Shown here: piece by piece, positions 1 to 12,031 of the stretch | Layout: every line of letters begins with the position of its first letter | How positions within the stretch are numbered: position 1 is the stretch's first letter | DNA from: Amia ocellicauda | Lineage: Eukaryota; Chordata; Actinopteri; Amiiformes; Amiidae | Assembly (NCBI RefSeq): GCF_036373705.1 | Contig: NC_089867.1 | Location: 22,875,823 to 22,939,822 of the forward strand | Direction: 5' to 3' | DNA length: 64,000 nt | The notes under the pieces: model-generated | Told to the model about the DNA's origin: nothing | Database searches by the model: none | What the model saw: only the letters and a program-made list of their open reading frames with translations | Position numbers and translations under genes: made by a program

Positions 1-1005
1 TCTGATAACTATCTTCAAGTCTTGAGAGACCCAGGGTTGTACGGGAAGCTGAGAGCGGATGACAGAGATCAAATTCAAAAGCAGCGAATGAAAGGCAGAC
101 GATATCTCGTGGTAGCAGATATAGACCCACAAGACTGGACGAGGCCTAATGCAAATGGTGCCGAAGCAGGCCAAAGCAGGACCTCAAGCAGACTCTACTT
201 TTACGATGACTATAAAGACATATGGCATCCCTTGAGCAGCCTTCCTAAAGAGGTCATATCTAAAGGATGCTCCATGTGTACTATGGACAACTATCTTTTC
301 ATCGCTGCTGGCTGCCAAGGATCTGACCTCAAGCCGTCTAGAAGCGTCTTCTGTTACAACCCTGTAACAGGTATCTGGAAGGAGATCTGCCCCCTGAATG
401 AAGCTAGACCCCAGTGCAAACTAGTGGCCTTACAGGGCTACGTTTATGCTATCGGGGGAGAGTGCCTTTACACTGTGGAGCGCTATGACCCACGTGCCGA
501 TAGATGGTCCTTTGTAGCGCCTTTGCCCAACGACACTTTTGCCGTGGCCCACCGAGCCACAGCATGCAACGGACAGCTCTTTGTCTCTGGGGGAACTTTA
601 AAATACACTCTGCTTCGCTACAACCCCAAGACAGACTCGTGGAAGGTAAGCTTGATCGTAGGGAGTAAAGAGCGAACCACAGAGATGGTGGCCATAAGAA
701 ACTTCATCTACCGCTTTGATGTCAACCCTGCTCTGGGTATCAGCGTGTACCGTTACCACGTCATAGCCCGGCTATGGTATGAATGCTCCACCAAGCGCTT
801 ACCCTACTGTGCAGCCTTCCAGTGTGCAAACATTGATAACCTGATCTACTGTATCAACCGTCAGTTCACAGTGAGGTTTGTGGCTGATGAGGTGTCTCCT
901 TTCTTCGTGGCAGATGAATTGAAAGTTCTGACAATGGCCAAGGGGATTTTGTTTCCTTTAGTTCTTGTCCTTCCGGAGAAAGAAACTCTGCAGACCAGAG
1001 TGTAA
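1..1005 (+). CDS. klhdc7a: KLHDC7A-like kelch domain protein, C-terminal part
   Basis: The frame is open from the first base of the window to TAA at 1003-1005, so the gene starts upstream and 334 C-terminal residues are visible. The first ~50 residues are a BACK-like tail (SDNYLQVLRDP at the start). Kelch repeats follow from about residue 56, with blades ending in FCYNPVTGIW, VERYDPRADRW and LRYNPKTDSW, and the motif YAIGGECLY. The C-terminus reads FPLVLVLPEKETLQTRV. From memory of the family, GGECLY and an LPPE..LQT-type C-terminus are typical of KLHDC7A/KLHDC7B rather than of classical KLHL proteins. Human KLHDC7A is in chromosome arm 1p36, like the other genes here, which favours klhdc7a. 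Kelch proteins form beta-propellers for protein binding; the partner of KLHDC7A is not known to me. No intron is seen. The other candidate is klhdc7b. Confidence 0.8.
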   Translation, partial: SDNYLQVLRDPGLYGKLRADDRDQIQKQRMKGRRYLVVADIDPQDWTRPNANGAEAGQSRTSSRLYFYDDYKDIWHPLSSLPKEVISKGCSMCTMDNYLFIAAGCQGSDLKPSRSVFCYNPVTGIWKEICPLNEARPQCKLVALQGYVYAIGGECLYTVERYDPRADRWSFVAPLPNDTFAVAHRATACNGQLFVSGGTLKYTLLRYNPKTDSWKVSLIVGSKERTTEMVAIRNFIYRFDVNPALGISVYRYHVIARLWYECSTKRLPYCAAFQCANIDNLIYCINRQFTVRFVADEVSPFFVADELKVLTMAKGILFPLVLVLPEKETLQTRV

Positions 1006-2673
1006 ACTGAGCAAGGATGCAGCAAATGTTTCATTTTCTAGGTAAATAAGCTCTGAGACCAATGTCTTATTTCTAAAAGCATTTGAGGCTTATTCTTTCT
1101 TTTCTAGATATTTCCATTCAGTGACTATACTGAAAATACATGTGTCATTACTATTATTTAAAATATTCAAACAGTTTTTAGCATTAGGAAAAATAATATA
1201 AGATGGTTTTATTTAACATGTACCCTTTAACTAATTCACTTCTGGTGCATTGTGGTTCCTTCATAAAATAAGCTAATAAGAAATATCTGGCAGCATGAGA
1301 ATTACACATAATTTGTTACTTAATTTACTCAACAGGGATGAGCGTACCAATTACAGGCTCAGTGCAGTTTCATAGCACACACTTTGTTAAAAAATTATTG
1401 GCATCAATGGACATATTTATTAATGTTTACACATATGCTCAGTGTGTACTGCACATGACTATCAATATACAATTATTAGTTTGGGCATTTCCATTAGCAA
1501 CAAGTTAATTTTTAATTAGTTATTGGCTCTAGCTTAGCCGAGGTCTGATACTGCATTCTTGAAAAGTAAACAAAGAAGGCAATGACTAGTAAAACTGGAA
1601 ATGAAACATTTCTAGGTTTCTTGGAGTATCAAGGTTGATGGGTTCGATTTTAGGAAGGAAAACAAATAAATGAATATGTTGGTCTGAAACTTGAATAGAA
1701 TTTGTAAGATTCAAATCCATGTTAAACAACAGAACGTACCGCAAATATAAACTAATCTGTATGTTTATACTCAATACATCCAGCAATAAAACCATTATTT
1801 ATTAGGTCATAAACATAACAGTGCAATTCATTAATAGATTGCTTATATTTAAAAGTAGTAGTTATAAAATTAAATCCATTGTATTTATAGTTTTATATTT
1901 CCTTTAGCCTGGTGTCCTGCTTTGGAATCAATTTTATTTATTTTATTTTATTTTTAATTCTAAACATGTTCCTGTCAATCTTTCCACATTAATCTGATCA
2001 AGCCATGACTCAATATAATAAATGAATAAGTATATAAATGTTAATAAATACAAATGTTTAGCTACCAACGAACCAGTGTTTATATTTCAGCATTTTGCTT
2101 TCAACTTAATCGCTTCTTGTGGAGTCTTTAAAAAGGATACCAGGTTGAGTTAAACTGTGAATAAAATGTGCACACAAATGTCTGTCACTAGCTAGGATGG
2201 TTACTAACCAATTGCCTTTATAGTGCAGCAAGAGCAAACATCTCCCTTATTAAATAGTGTGGTATATTTTGTTGTATTGAACATCTTTGCATAACTGCAC
2301 AGGTACCTTCTCAAAATGACAAGATTAGTTGAGCTGAATTCTGCACATAATGTTTAACCATATATTATAACAAATAAACTGCTTATTCAGCAGCAGAAGT
2401 TACATTGCATTTATTTTGTTTGTTCATATCAATAGGAATGAATAAAGCAGGATTGTGAATTTAAATACCTTATCCATATATGTATCTCCTATTGTATTCA
2501 ATGACCTGTGTAAAGTTTATATAAGAATTAAAGGAATGGCTGAAGCTGCTCAAAAATTGTTTAAGGAGTAGGAGAACTGGAAAGACTATTGATAGCTATG
2601 ATTTCTGTGTTTATGTGTGTAAAACTGCACCTTTTTCAACCAGGACAACACAGAGGTTGGAGAGGTGTGTGTG

Positions 2674-2716
<43 letters not shown>

Positions 2717-5700
2717 AGGGAACAGGATGCACTTAACACGAATTAGATGTATGGAAGGAGACACTAGTTTACCATTTTAAACAGTTTCCTCAAAAAAGTT
2801 GATGTCAGAAGGGAAACATGCTGTTCTTGAGAAACTGAATAAAATCATTTGGGAATCTGTACTGGTGGCAGTAATTGCCAAAGGAAAACTATTTGAAAGG
2901 AGGGAGAAGTAAAAAACAAAGATATCCAGAGAAGTGTGGGACTTGGTGCAGCATGTAATTCAGCCTGTAAACAATTTAAATGCAAAACCACACTGCCTGT
3001 AAATACAAAGCCTTTGCAAATATCTTGTGTCAGACAGAAATAGATTTGAATAGAGTTCTGGGACATATAGGTTCCTATTATTTTCTGATCGGAGAAGGTG
3101 TGGGGATGTCAAGAGTCTCCAACCACAGAACCAGGAAAAGATAGAGATTCTGAGTAATGATTTCAACTTCTCAACTCACTTGCAACAAAAAAAAACACAA
3201 GATTCCTTGACCTGTGAGAGCTCAGCAACCCCCCAGTTCCCAACTCATTAAAATTAAATTGTGTCTGTGAATTAACATCAGTGTTGTGTTTAAATTTTCT
3301 TTCTTCGGTGGATCTTCTTTCTCTGTGCTGTTTCCCTTGAATATTAAAATACTTCAGTACATGTTACACAGCCGGAGTCTGAGCAAAATCACCTATATCG
3401 CCGTTTCCAGCCTCATATCACAGGTATTTGCATCTCAATGTCAGGAAGCCAGTGAAATGGGTTTTGTACAAGCTGCTAGGCAAGTCAGACACCCTGCCTC
3501 AGCTGGCTAAGCATTCCAATATAAAATAAGTCAAGCTTTCTCACCAAGTAGAAACCACACCTAGATAGGGATCAAAATCAGTCACACCCATGTGAAAATC
3601 ATGGCCTTCCCTCTAAATGACTTTAATAAGGCAGAGGCAAGGCAAGCTTGTCTGTGGAGTTTGTAAAGCTCACTTTAAAATACTGTGAACCCCCCAGCAG
3701 GAACACAACCGTTTTGTAGATTGGAACTGGTAAAAGAATAACATATACAGGGGTTTGTCAATTTTGTGGCCCCAATCAAAGCTCAGTTCAGGGGCCCCGC
3801 CACCTCTACCTGTCACGACTATTTTACCATCACGACACAGGCGTCTGCCACAATCCTATGTCATTATAAGGATGGGCTACAGTATCATCAGTGCACTCTC
3901 ATTCTACCATTTGTAAATAGATGGGCTGTGTAGGGCACTTTGTATCACGGACCGAATTCAGGGGGGAAAACGGAACACATTACAAGAAAGTACATTTTAA
4001 CAAACATCATATACATCTCTATATATTTTTCAATACACTGAAATAGCACAGTGTAAAAAATGCTGCCTCTCGTGCCACTTCAGGTCAGTGGAACATCTTT
4101 CCTAGCAACAGGTTTAGCAACAACGATGCTAATAAGTGCGTTTGCTATGACATTGGGAAGCTCTGACCTGGCGTTTTAACACAGGGCATTTTAAATCCTG
4201 GTGGTTCTTTTGCGAAATGAAATCCTTCTGACCCTACCTTAAACTTAAAGTTTTCTTGCAGCTACTGTAAAACAAACAAACAAACAATATATATGTGCCT
4301 GACAGTACACAAGAACCCGCCACCAAAAAATCTGAAATCAGGAAAAACAAATCAAATGTGTATTGTTTTACTTTATCTGAGGTAATAAGGATTTTGTTGC
4401 AACTTACAATTCAGCTTGTAACACTGCTAACAGGCATCAGGGGGCCACCTAGCCCCACTGGGCCCCACACAATTGCTTGGTTTGCGTGTTGGGAAACAAC
4501 ACCCATGACAATATACATAATAATAGTAATTAAAAAGCTGAAAGTTATATTTCCAACCTTTAACAGAACACTACAGGGGGAATTCTCAAGTCCCTGTGCT
4601 TCAAAATGACATTATCATGATATATGCTTTGGTTTAAATAAACCCTTCATTAAAAAATGCTTAAGGGTATTGCTGATCTGAAATTTGCATTTTCAATTCA
4701 TTTGACTGGTTGTATATTATATGCATTCTGTGTCTGTGTGTTGCTGTCTGGGCTGAGTCTTGCTGACTAACTATTCCAGAGGAAAACACACTTCAGAAAC
4801 TGCTGTCGGTGAAGTTCATTTACAGGGGCTGATCAATAACAAAAGACTGTTTGTCAAAAGACAGATGATATTCTAGAAGAACACATAATAGCAAACACCC
4901 GTCAGAATTGAATTGAGGATGATCACATAGTCTTGATACACAGATGGACACTAAACACAAAACAGAGAAGACACTAACATAGTAATGTGTGACCAATTGG
5001 CACTGTGAATAATAGACAAAAGCCCCAGCATTAGTATTGGGTTTCTTAATCACAAAAGCTTCTACTTCAGTGTTAATCGATAAAAGAGGCATGTTTTCAC
5101 TAGACTAGATATTGCCATTTATTTTTTATAGAATGGTACTCATAATTGTGAATTTGTGTCCCATTAGGTATAAGATACTACTTTAGCTGCTTAGGACATG
5201 TTTGCAATAGCTCGCTAATGTGTACACATACTGCACTGCCAATGCACACAATCTCTAAATTGGCTCCCAAGCTGCGACATATAAATCACACTGAAATGCT
5301 GCGAAATGTGGACGGGTTTTACAATGCTGAGCATCCGTCTGATTATAGGCTATAAACGCCTTACCTCTTAGAATCGGTTATTCATTCAGTCCTGTCTCTT
5401 AAATTGAGTTGGCTTAAGGCGGCTTCATCTAAATCTATCACTGCATGTGGCATTAGCCTAGGTCTCACGGTCTAATTAAACTGAAAATTAGGGAAGATTT
5501 GATCCCATTTTGATGATGAGGATGAAGATTACTATATCTACTGTATATATTTTCAAATGATACTTTTGGATTTCTATTGCAGACCGAAGGTTCAATAAAC
5601 AGAGGTGGCCACTGCAGAAACCTATGCTACAATGCATTTTAAAGTAACAAAATTCCCTACTTAGAATGCACTGTGTGTCCACTTTCTTGATCGTCGAAGT

Positions 5701-7633
5701 ACTTGTTAACCATAGGGGTAAATAGGGATTGTTTAGAGAAAAGGCTCTCGTACACCATCCTTTTGCCTTGAGCTTGATTACTCAAAACTCCTCTGTGTCT
5801 TCAAACCTCTAGTTTCCCCGTGAATAATTAAACTTGCACCATTTTCCCACTTGAACTCTGCTACACACCTTGTTAATGCGCAACCCGCCGAGTAAACACT
5901 TAGTAGTATTAACTGCATTAAAATAGACTGGAGCTGACATGCCCACGTAGAGAGAACGCCAATCTCTGAAGGTTGGCATCTGCAGTCATTTGGATATTTA
6001 ATCTGAAGTTACACACAACTACTGCATTATATAAAGTTAGCTCAGGAGAATGGCGGTCCCTAAATACACGTGCAACTCTCTTAAGTTATCAATCTCATAC
6101 ATTTCCTCTTTTTTCTTAGACAACTATATCTCATTAACCTTCCAAGTACTAAGGAATCTCTCAGGAGCTTTCACTGAGGTCTTCAGGATTGTGAACAGCG
6201 TGAAAAAAGTAAAGAAGCAAACAGTTCATTCCCAGTTGTGTTCACTTCGGACGTTTATGTAAGCACTACTGCTGGAGCGAGAAATCACATGCAGTATGAC
6301 TTCACACAAATGCAAATCTACTCAAACTAAAAGCACAACACTTCCTGCACTTGGTGCTGGTTTATATAAGAGCCTGCAGGTCATTAAACCTGAAATAGAT
6401 CAAAATATGAGGTTTTGGGAGTCCTGTTGGCACTCCAGGCTACTCAGACCAAAGCCAGCCCAGAAACCCTGCCCAAGGCATTTTACAGAAAAACAAGAGG
6501 AGACAGGCTGAGGAAGGAAGAAATTTTACACATTTGCACTGAGAATGGTGCCTTTATTTGTGGGGGGGGGACTCTTCCTGTCATGTAGCAGAAAATACTG
6601 ATTTATTTGAGCTGGCTTGATTTACATCATCTGACAAATAAGCAACTTAAACTGGACAAGTATGAAGGGCGAGTGCTTAATATGGTCTGTAGTCACCCAT
6701 GAGTTCCCATGACCATATCATTGCTGCTGTCCGAGGTCTCTGAAACAAAATGACGGCTGTTGAATTAAAAATTAAAGCTACCTGCAGAGATAGGGACAGT
6801 TAAAAAGAGTCATGGATTTCTCTGTGAGAATTTGGTGACCAAACTGGACATGAAATGGTGCCTTTGCATTCGAGAAAATGTCAAGAAAAGCATGTTTATG
6901 TAGAAATATTAAAACCCCACAGGAAAACCTAACAGCATGCACATAATCCTGAAAGACAGTCCTTGTTATATTGGTACATCGTTTGAGCTGAACTAGAGGA
7001 CAATGAAAGGGTTAAAGTAGACTGAATTTCACATGGATCTTTTTTAACAAGAGACTAGTTAAAAAACAGTGACGCACTTGATTAAACTGCCCCAGAAAAA
7101 AACATTTTTTATGGAACGCACTGAAAATGCCATAACACCCTGGGACGTATTTCGGATTCGTCTATCTTTCCTTTATCAAACTTTGGTTTCTTAATTAAAA
7201 TTTAAACAGCTATTAATTGTGAGGTGAGTCCATCTGTTTTCCCTGTGTAATTATAATGAGTCTTTTGCTGATGATGAGCGATCCACTCATTCTGATAGGA
7301 AGTTAATTGCTCCTCCCTGATCCTATATGAATTGGTGCAATTCGTGTAAATTGTCTATTCCCCCACCTCCCAGACCGAGTTTAAAGAGCTAAGAGAGAAT
7401 TATTCTCAGTGTTTAAACCTTCATTAAGTAGATTCCTACATTAACAGTCTTTATTCTCAAATAACACTGAGATCCTATATAATTGTCTTGCATAGTGCTC
7501 ACATTCGACTGTAATACAAAATCCTGAATGTCAAAGAGATTATAGTTAAAATAAAGTATGCAAATCTTTGTGTGCAACTCTGTTTCATCTAAACATGATA
7601 CATTTTGCATATATTTTTATTGTAAATTCAGAC
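1006..7633. other. Intergenic, AT-rich, includes the klhdc7a 3' UTR
   Basis: No credible coding exon is seen. The first part must hold the 3' UTR of klhdc7a; AATAAA-type signals occur near 2018, 2384 and 2451, and I cannot choose between them. A TG microsatellite lies at 2665-2714. The stretch 3750-4600 has GGGGCC-rich pieces that look like an old repeat but match no family I can name. Short open frames here have no domain and no codon signature. Confidence 0.5.
2665..2714. repeat. TG dinucleotide microsatellite
   Basis: Nearly uninterrupted TG repeats with one GCATG interruption near the left end. It is in non-coding DNA downstream of klhdc7a. Confidence 0.95.
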
Positions 7634-8635
7634 TTTCAATTTAGCTCCATGAAGTTGCCCCCACCACTTACAGCACAAACGATAAATTGCATATTATTCA
7701 TTTGTGCTACGTTTGTGCTGGTTTGTGCTGCTTTGGTTTTGAAGATATTAACATTTATTTATTTTCGGTGAGTGATGTCACTCAGCCCCCCCACAACAAC
7801 CGATTCAAACCAAACATATCTCTTTCGTTTGTGCTACGTTTGTGCTACATTCGTGCCATTGAAAGTTTTAACCATTATGCTTTTAAAGTAATTGATGATA
7901 ATTTATAACACAAGTGACATCACTCAGCTCCCCCATAACAACCAATTCAAACCAAACACCTTTGTTTGTGATACGTCTGTGCCGGTTTGTGCCAATGAAA
8001 TCAATGTTTCAGCTATTTTACTTTTAAAAATATAACAAATATATTTATAAAACTATAATGAAATTATAATTAAATTAATAGAAGCAATTGAATATGAAAA
8101 ACAAATACCGTATTTAACAAAGTTGTTGTGTTTTTAAATTTTAAATTAAAGCTTACAAATTTTTGCAATTGCAAAAATTGTCACATTGCAATATTTCACA
8201 TTTTGAATGGGGGTGGGGGGTAAGTATTCGAATAGTCGAGGACAACAGCTGTGGAATTATCAATGATCAAAATATTTGTCATGCACATCCTTAATAACCA
8301 TAATTCTCATGCTGTGTCACCGGCACATATGAAAGAGAGGTGTTTGGTTTGAGTCTTGTTGTGGGGGGGCTGAGTGATGTCACTCATGTAATAAATAATC
8401 ATCAATAACATTAAAACCAAAATAGTTAAAACATTAGTTTCAACGGCACAAACCGGCACAAACAAAAGAGAGGTGTTTGGTTTGAATCGGTTGTTGTGGA
8501 GGGGCTGAGTGACGTCACTCACCAAAAATAAATAAATGTTAATATCTTCAAAACCAAAGCAGCACAAAACGAATAATATGCAATTTATCGTTTGTGCTGT
8601 AAGTGGGGGGGCAACTTCACAGAGCTTTTCAATTT
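7634..8635. mobile_element. 984-bp non-autonomous DNA transposon with long inverted arms and 9-bp target duplication
   Basis: The 9-mer TTTCAATTT occurs at 7634-7642 and again at 8627-8635. It exactly flanks an element (7643-8626) that begins AGCTC and ends GAGCT. The inverted termini continue inward (TGAAGTTGCCCC, then ACTTACAGCACAAACGATAA). Each arm also holds two copies of a subrepeat containing TGAYRTCACTCAG, ACAACAACC.ATTCAAACC and TTTGTGC motifs, so the element is a nested inverted and direct repeat. The middle (about 8030-8280) is AT-rich, without a coding frame. A 9-bp duplication argues against hAT (8 bp) and Tc1 (TA); Mutator-like elements are one possible source. No transposase is present, so family assignment is open. 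Confidence 0.85.
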
Positions 8636-10038
8636 CCTAAAGAGCAATTTGCTTCCTTGTTGTGATCACGGTTTCTGCTGTGACTCTGTTACTAAAGTAC
8701 TAAAGTATATATTCTCAATCCTGGAAACCTGTGTCTTGTTTACCCAAGGATATGCATACTATAACATGAAATACGTCTGCAGAGCCTTGCAAAACGGAAA
8801 TCACAGAATGCATGTATTACGGGTCCCAGCATTGAAATAGGTGTAAAATAAGTAACACAAACTGAGACTTTGTAGTAGTTGTGAGCTGAATCGGTTTAAA
8901 AATAATAATTATATAAAACTTCTGCGTTGTTTCTTATAAAGATGTTTACCAAACTTAATTTTCTACATTAAACATTCCTTCAAAAATTGCGTCTACCCCT
9001 TACAAAGATGGCCTTCCGTGCTGTTTTTCCCGCGCAGCTCTACGTCACAGCTGAAGGGGCGGCACCGGAGGGGCGTTTCTGCAGATCAAGCAGCAGAAGC
9101 CGGTCTGTCGTACTGCGCATGTGTACGATCGGCCCATGAAGGCGGGTTTACAAGGAAATGGGTCGGTGCCGAAAACAAGTCTAAACTGAGTCAGTACGTC
9201 ATCTGGACCATCTCTTAATTTTAATCATAACCCGTTTGTAACAGAGACTAAAATAAATTAAAACTCCCATATAAATCACGCACTTAAGGTCTGCTCGGCT
9301 CTGCCTGCGAGTCACTGTAAACATCCGCATTTATTTAGCATCAATGGATAAAAGTCTTTACGTTTCATTTTCAAAACGCAAACGTGAGTTTAGTTCAATA
9401 TTATTAGCACAATAACAATCCAGGCCGCATCGATATTGTTTTGGTAATGACGTTGTTTTAAACACAAATATTGCGCACTATTAGCCTGGAATATAGGTAT
9501 AGACAACTGTATACTGTTCACTTAACATTTATACAACAGAAGCATTGCTTAATTAAGAAAAAATGTAATTACTGACCTGTACAATAAGCAAACGGAGACT
9601 GTTTACTTGGTAGTGACTCGTTTATCCCCAGCAGAGGAGCGCCTGAGCCTCTCTCGCCCCCTGCTGCCCGGCGGAGGAACTGGCGGCAGGTCTCTTCTGC
9701 ATGGACTCACACCATTGCAAGCCTTTGTGACCTTTAATCCGTAATTACTGATCTCAAAAATACAATTGCTGATTCAGAAATACAGTTGTTGATATCTGAA
9801 ATTGTATTCTTCATATCAACTATTGTTTATATATATATATATATATATAAATGCATACCTAATGGACAATTCAATGTCACAACGGTATTCCATTAATTGC
9901 TGGTATCAGTAATTATGGATTAAATGTCACAACGGAAATTGAACTAGAAAAAAGAAATAGGTATAGATATGTTGTGAGCCCCTTACACATGCGACACAAA
10001 TGTTGTGTATCACACAGTTCTTGATTTGGACTCTAGGC
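8636..10038. other. Intergenic with a GC-rich CpG-containing block
   Basis: No exon is recognised. 9018-9215 is GC-rich against AT-rich surroundings. It contains TACGTCAC and CTGCGCATGTG, which resemble CRE and NRF1 sites, so it could be a promoter or enhancer. A strong CTCF-like motif lies further on, at 9651-9670. A short TA microsatellite is at 9830-9849. Confidence 0.45.
9651..9670 (-). promoter_or_regulatory. Candidate CTCF site
   Basis: Read on the minus strand this is GGCAGCAGGGGGCGAGAG, close to the CTCF core CCASYAGRKGGC. A weaker similar motif (CCAGCAGAGGAGCGCC) lies just to the left, at about 9628. This is motif similarity only. Confidence 0.45.
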
Positions 10039-10260
10039 CAGTGCTCATCAAACCTGGTCCTGGTAGGGACACACTGCCCTACAGGTTTATTCCAGCCAAG
10101 CTCCCAATCACTTAATTGAACAAATTATTTGCATGATCATTAAATATAAAATGATATAAGAAAATCAAACTTTGTGTAAGATAAACTAATTCAAAAAGTC
10201 TATTTAAGCACCTTATTAGTTCAGTTAGCCCAGGGCATAGTCTAGAGTTGAGAAGCACTG
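10039..10260. mobile_element. hAT-like MITE
   Basis: The stretch starts CAGTGCTCATCAAACC and ends AGAGTTGAGAAGCACTG, an imperfect inverted pair of the CAGTG..TCTCAA type seen at hAT-element ends. The 8 bases on either side (CTCTAGGC and CTGTAAAC) agree at 5 of 8 positions, which would fit a decayed 8-bp target duplication. It has no coding capacity. Confidence 0.55.
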
Positions 10261-10729
10261 CTGTAAACTAGGGATGAAGTGGTGTTGTAGAGAAACTGAA
10301 AAGTGTGTTTGGAAATGTCAAATTGAAGAGGTTCTTTACAGTGGAATTCTCAAATGTACTTTAAGGTAAAATTTAATCAAAGCTTTTCAACTGAGCCCTG
10401 AACACTAAGGAAAACGTCAGGCAAGTCCCCAAACAAACAGTCTCAGTTTAAACCACTTTCTAAGCTTTCAAAATACCTGCTGCTTGTTTGTTTTGTTTGT
10501 TGTGTTGTTGTTGCTAGGGTGCACACTCATATGGAGCAAGTTGTGCCTTTTGAAACAATGCAACCAAAGCAAAACAAAACCTTTGATAACTCCTTGTTGT
10601 CAACACAAAAAGAATCCAAATACAAATCAATATATTTATTTTAAGAGAATAAAATATCTGCAATTTGAAAACCTATTCTATTTAATTTTATATATATTTA
10701 AATATACATATTGTATATATATATATATA

Positions 10730-11949
10730 TACACTCACCTAAAGGATTATTAGGAACACCTGTTCAATTTCTCATTAATGCAATTATCTAACCAACCAAT
10801 CACATGGCAGTTGCTTCAATGCATTTAGGGGTGTGGTCCTGGTCAAGACAATCTCCTGAACTCCAAACTGAATGTCTGAATGGGAAAGAAAGGTGATTTA
10901 AGCAATTTTGAGCGTGGCATGGTTGTTGGTGCCAGACGGGCCGGTCTGAGTATTTCACAATCTGCTCAGTTACTGGGATTTTCATGCACAACCATTTCTA
11001 GGGTTTACAAAGAATGGTGTGAAAAGGGAAAAACATCCAGTATGCGGCAGTCCTGTGGGCGAAAATGCCTTGTTGATGCTAGAGGTCAGAGGAGAATGGG
11101 CCGACTGATTCAAGCTGATAGAAGAGCAACTTTGACTGAAATAACCACTCGTTACAACCGAGGTATGCAGCAAAGCATTTGTGAAGCCACAACACGTACA
11201 ACCTTGAGGCGGATGGGCTACAACAGCAGAAGACCCCACCGGGTACCACTCATCTCCACTACAAATAGGAAAAAGAGGCTACAATTTGCACAAACTCACC
11301 AAAATTGGACAGTTGAAGACTGGAAAAATGTTGCCTGGTCTGATGAGTCTCGATTTCTGTTGAGACATTCAGATGGTAGAGTCAGAATTTGGCGTAAACA
11401 GAATGAGAACATGGATCCATCATGCCTTGTTACCACTGTGCAGGCTGGTGGTGGTGGTGTAATGGTGTGGGGGATGTTTTCTTGGCACACTTTAGGCCCC
11501 TTCGTGCCAATTGGGCATCGTGTAAATGCCACGGCCTACCTGAGCATTGTTTCTGACCATGTCCATCCCTTTATGACCACCATGTACCCATCCTCTGATG
11601 GCTACTTCCAGCAGGATAATGCACCATGTCACAAAGGTCGAATCATTTCAAATTGGTTTCTTGAACATGACAATGAGTTCACTGTACTAAACTGGCCCCC
11701 ACAGTCACCAGATCTCAACCCAATAGAGCATCTTTGGGATGTGGTGGAACGGGAGCTTCGTGCCCTGGATGTGCATCCCACAAATCTCCATCAACTGCAA
11801 GATGCTATCCTATCAATATGGGCCAACATTTCTAAAGAATGCTTTCAGCACCTTGTTGAATCAATGCCACATAGAATTAAGGCAGTTCTGAAGGCGAAAG
11901 GGGGTCAAACACAGTATTAGTATGGTGTTCCTAATAATCCTTTAGGTGA

Positions 11950-11954
<5 letters not shown>
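10730..11954 (+). mobile_element. Complete Tc1/mariner transposon, DD36E type
   Basis: The element proper is 10732-11952 (1221 bp), with TA at both edges (10730-10731 and 11953-11954). Its terminal inverted repeats are 29 bp and identical: CACTCACCTAAAGGATTATT continues to AGGAACACC, and the exact reverse complement closes the element. It carries one uninterrupted transposase gene. It sits beside or within TA microsatellites, a target that gives many TA sites. Perfect ends and an open transposase suggest recent arrival. Confidence 0.93.
10880..11920 (+). CDS. Tc1/mariner-family transposase, intact, DD36E
   Basis: This 346-residue protein has no internal stop. The N-terminal ~115 residues carry two helix-turn-helix segments for binding the terminal repeats (for example SISQSAQLLGFSCTTISRVY). 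The catalytic domain follows, with the acidic residues at D155 (WSDESR), D246 (QQDNAPCH) and E283 (PDLNPIEHLW). Exactly 36 residues separate the second D from E, where classical Tc1 and Sleeping Beauty have 34. DD36E is the signature of the family described as Incomer, which is known from fishes and other vertebrates and is linked to horizontal transfer. The GGGG stretch (190-193) typical of this superfamily is present. The protein would act in the nucleus to cut and paste the element at TA sites. All key residues are present, but activity is not shown. Confidence 0.95.
   Translation: MGKKGDLSNFERGMVVGARRAGLSISQSAQLLGFSCTTISRVYKEWCEKGKTSSMRQSCGRKCLVDARGQRRMGRLIQADRRATLTEITTRYNRGMQQSICEATTRTTLRRMGYNSRRPHRVPLISTTNRKKRLQFAQTHQNWTVEDWKNVAWSDESRFLLRHSDGRVRIWRKQNENMDPSCLVTTVQAGGGGVMVWGMFSWHTLGPFVPIGHRVNATAYLSIVSDHVHPFMTTMYPSSDGYFQQDNAPCHKGRIISNWFLEHDNEFTVLNWPPQSPDLNPIEHLWDVVERELRALDVHPTNLHQLQDAILSIWANISKECFQHLVESMPHRIKAVLKAKGGQTQY

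Positions 11955-12029
<75 letters not shown>
11953..12029. repeat. TA dinucleotide microsatellite
   Basis: An almost pure TA tract that begins exactly at the right end of the DD36E transposon. A shorter AT tract lies at the left end (about 10714-10731), so the element probably jumped into one longer TA array. Confidence 0.95.

Positions 12030-12031
<2 letters not shown>

Noticed and set aside
3286-3510. Short open frame downstream of klhdc7a
   Set aside because: No domain, no splice context and no similarity recognised; its length is expected by chance.
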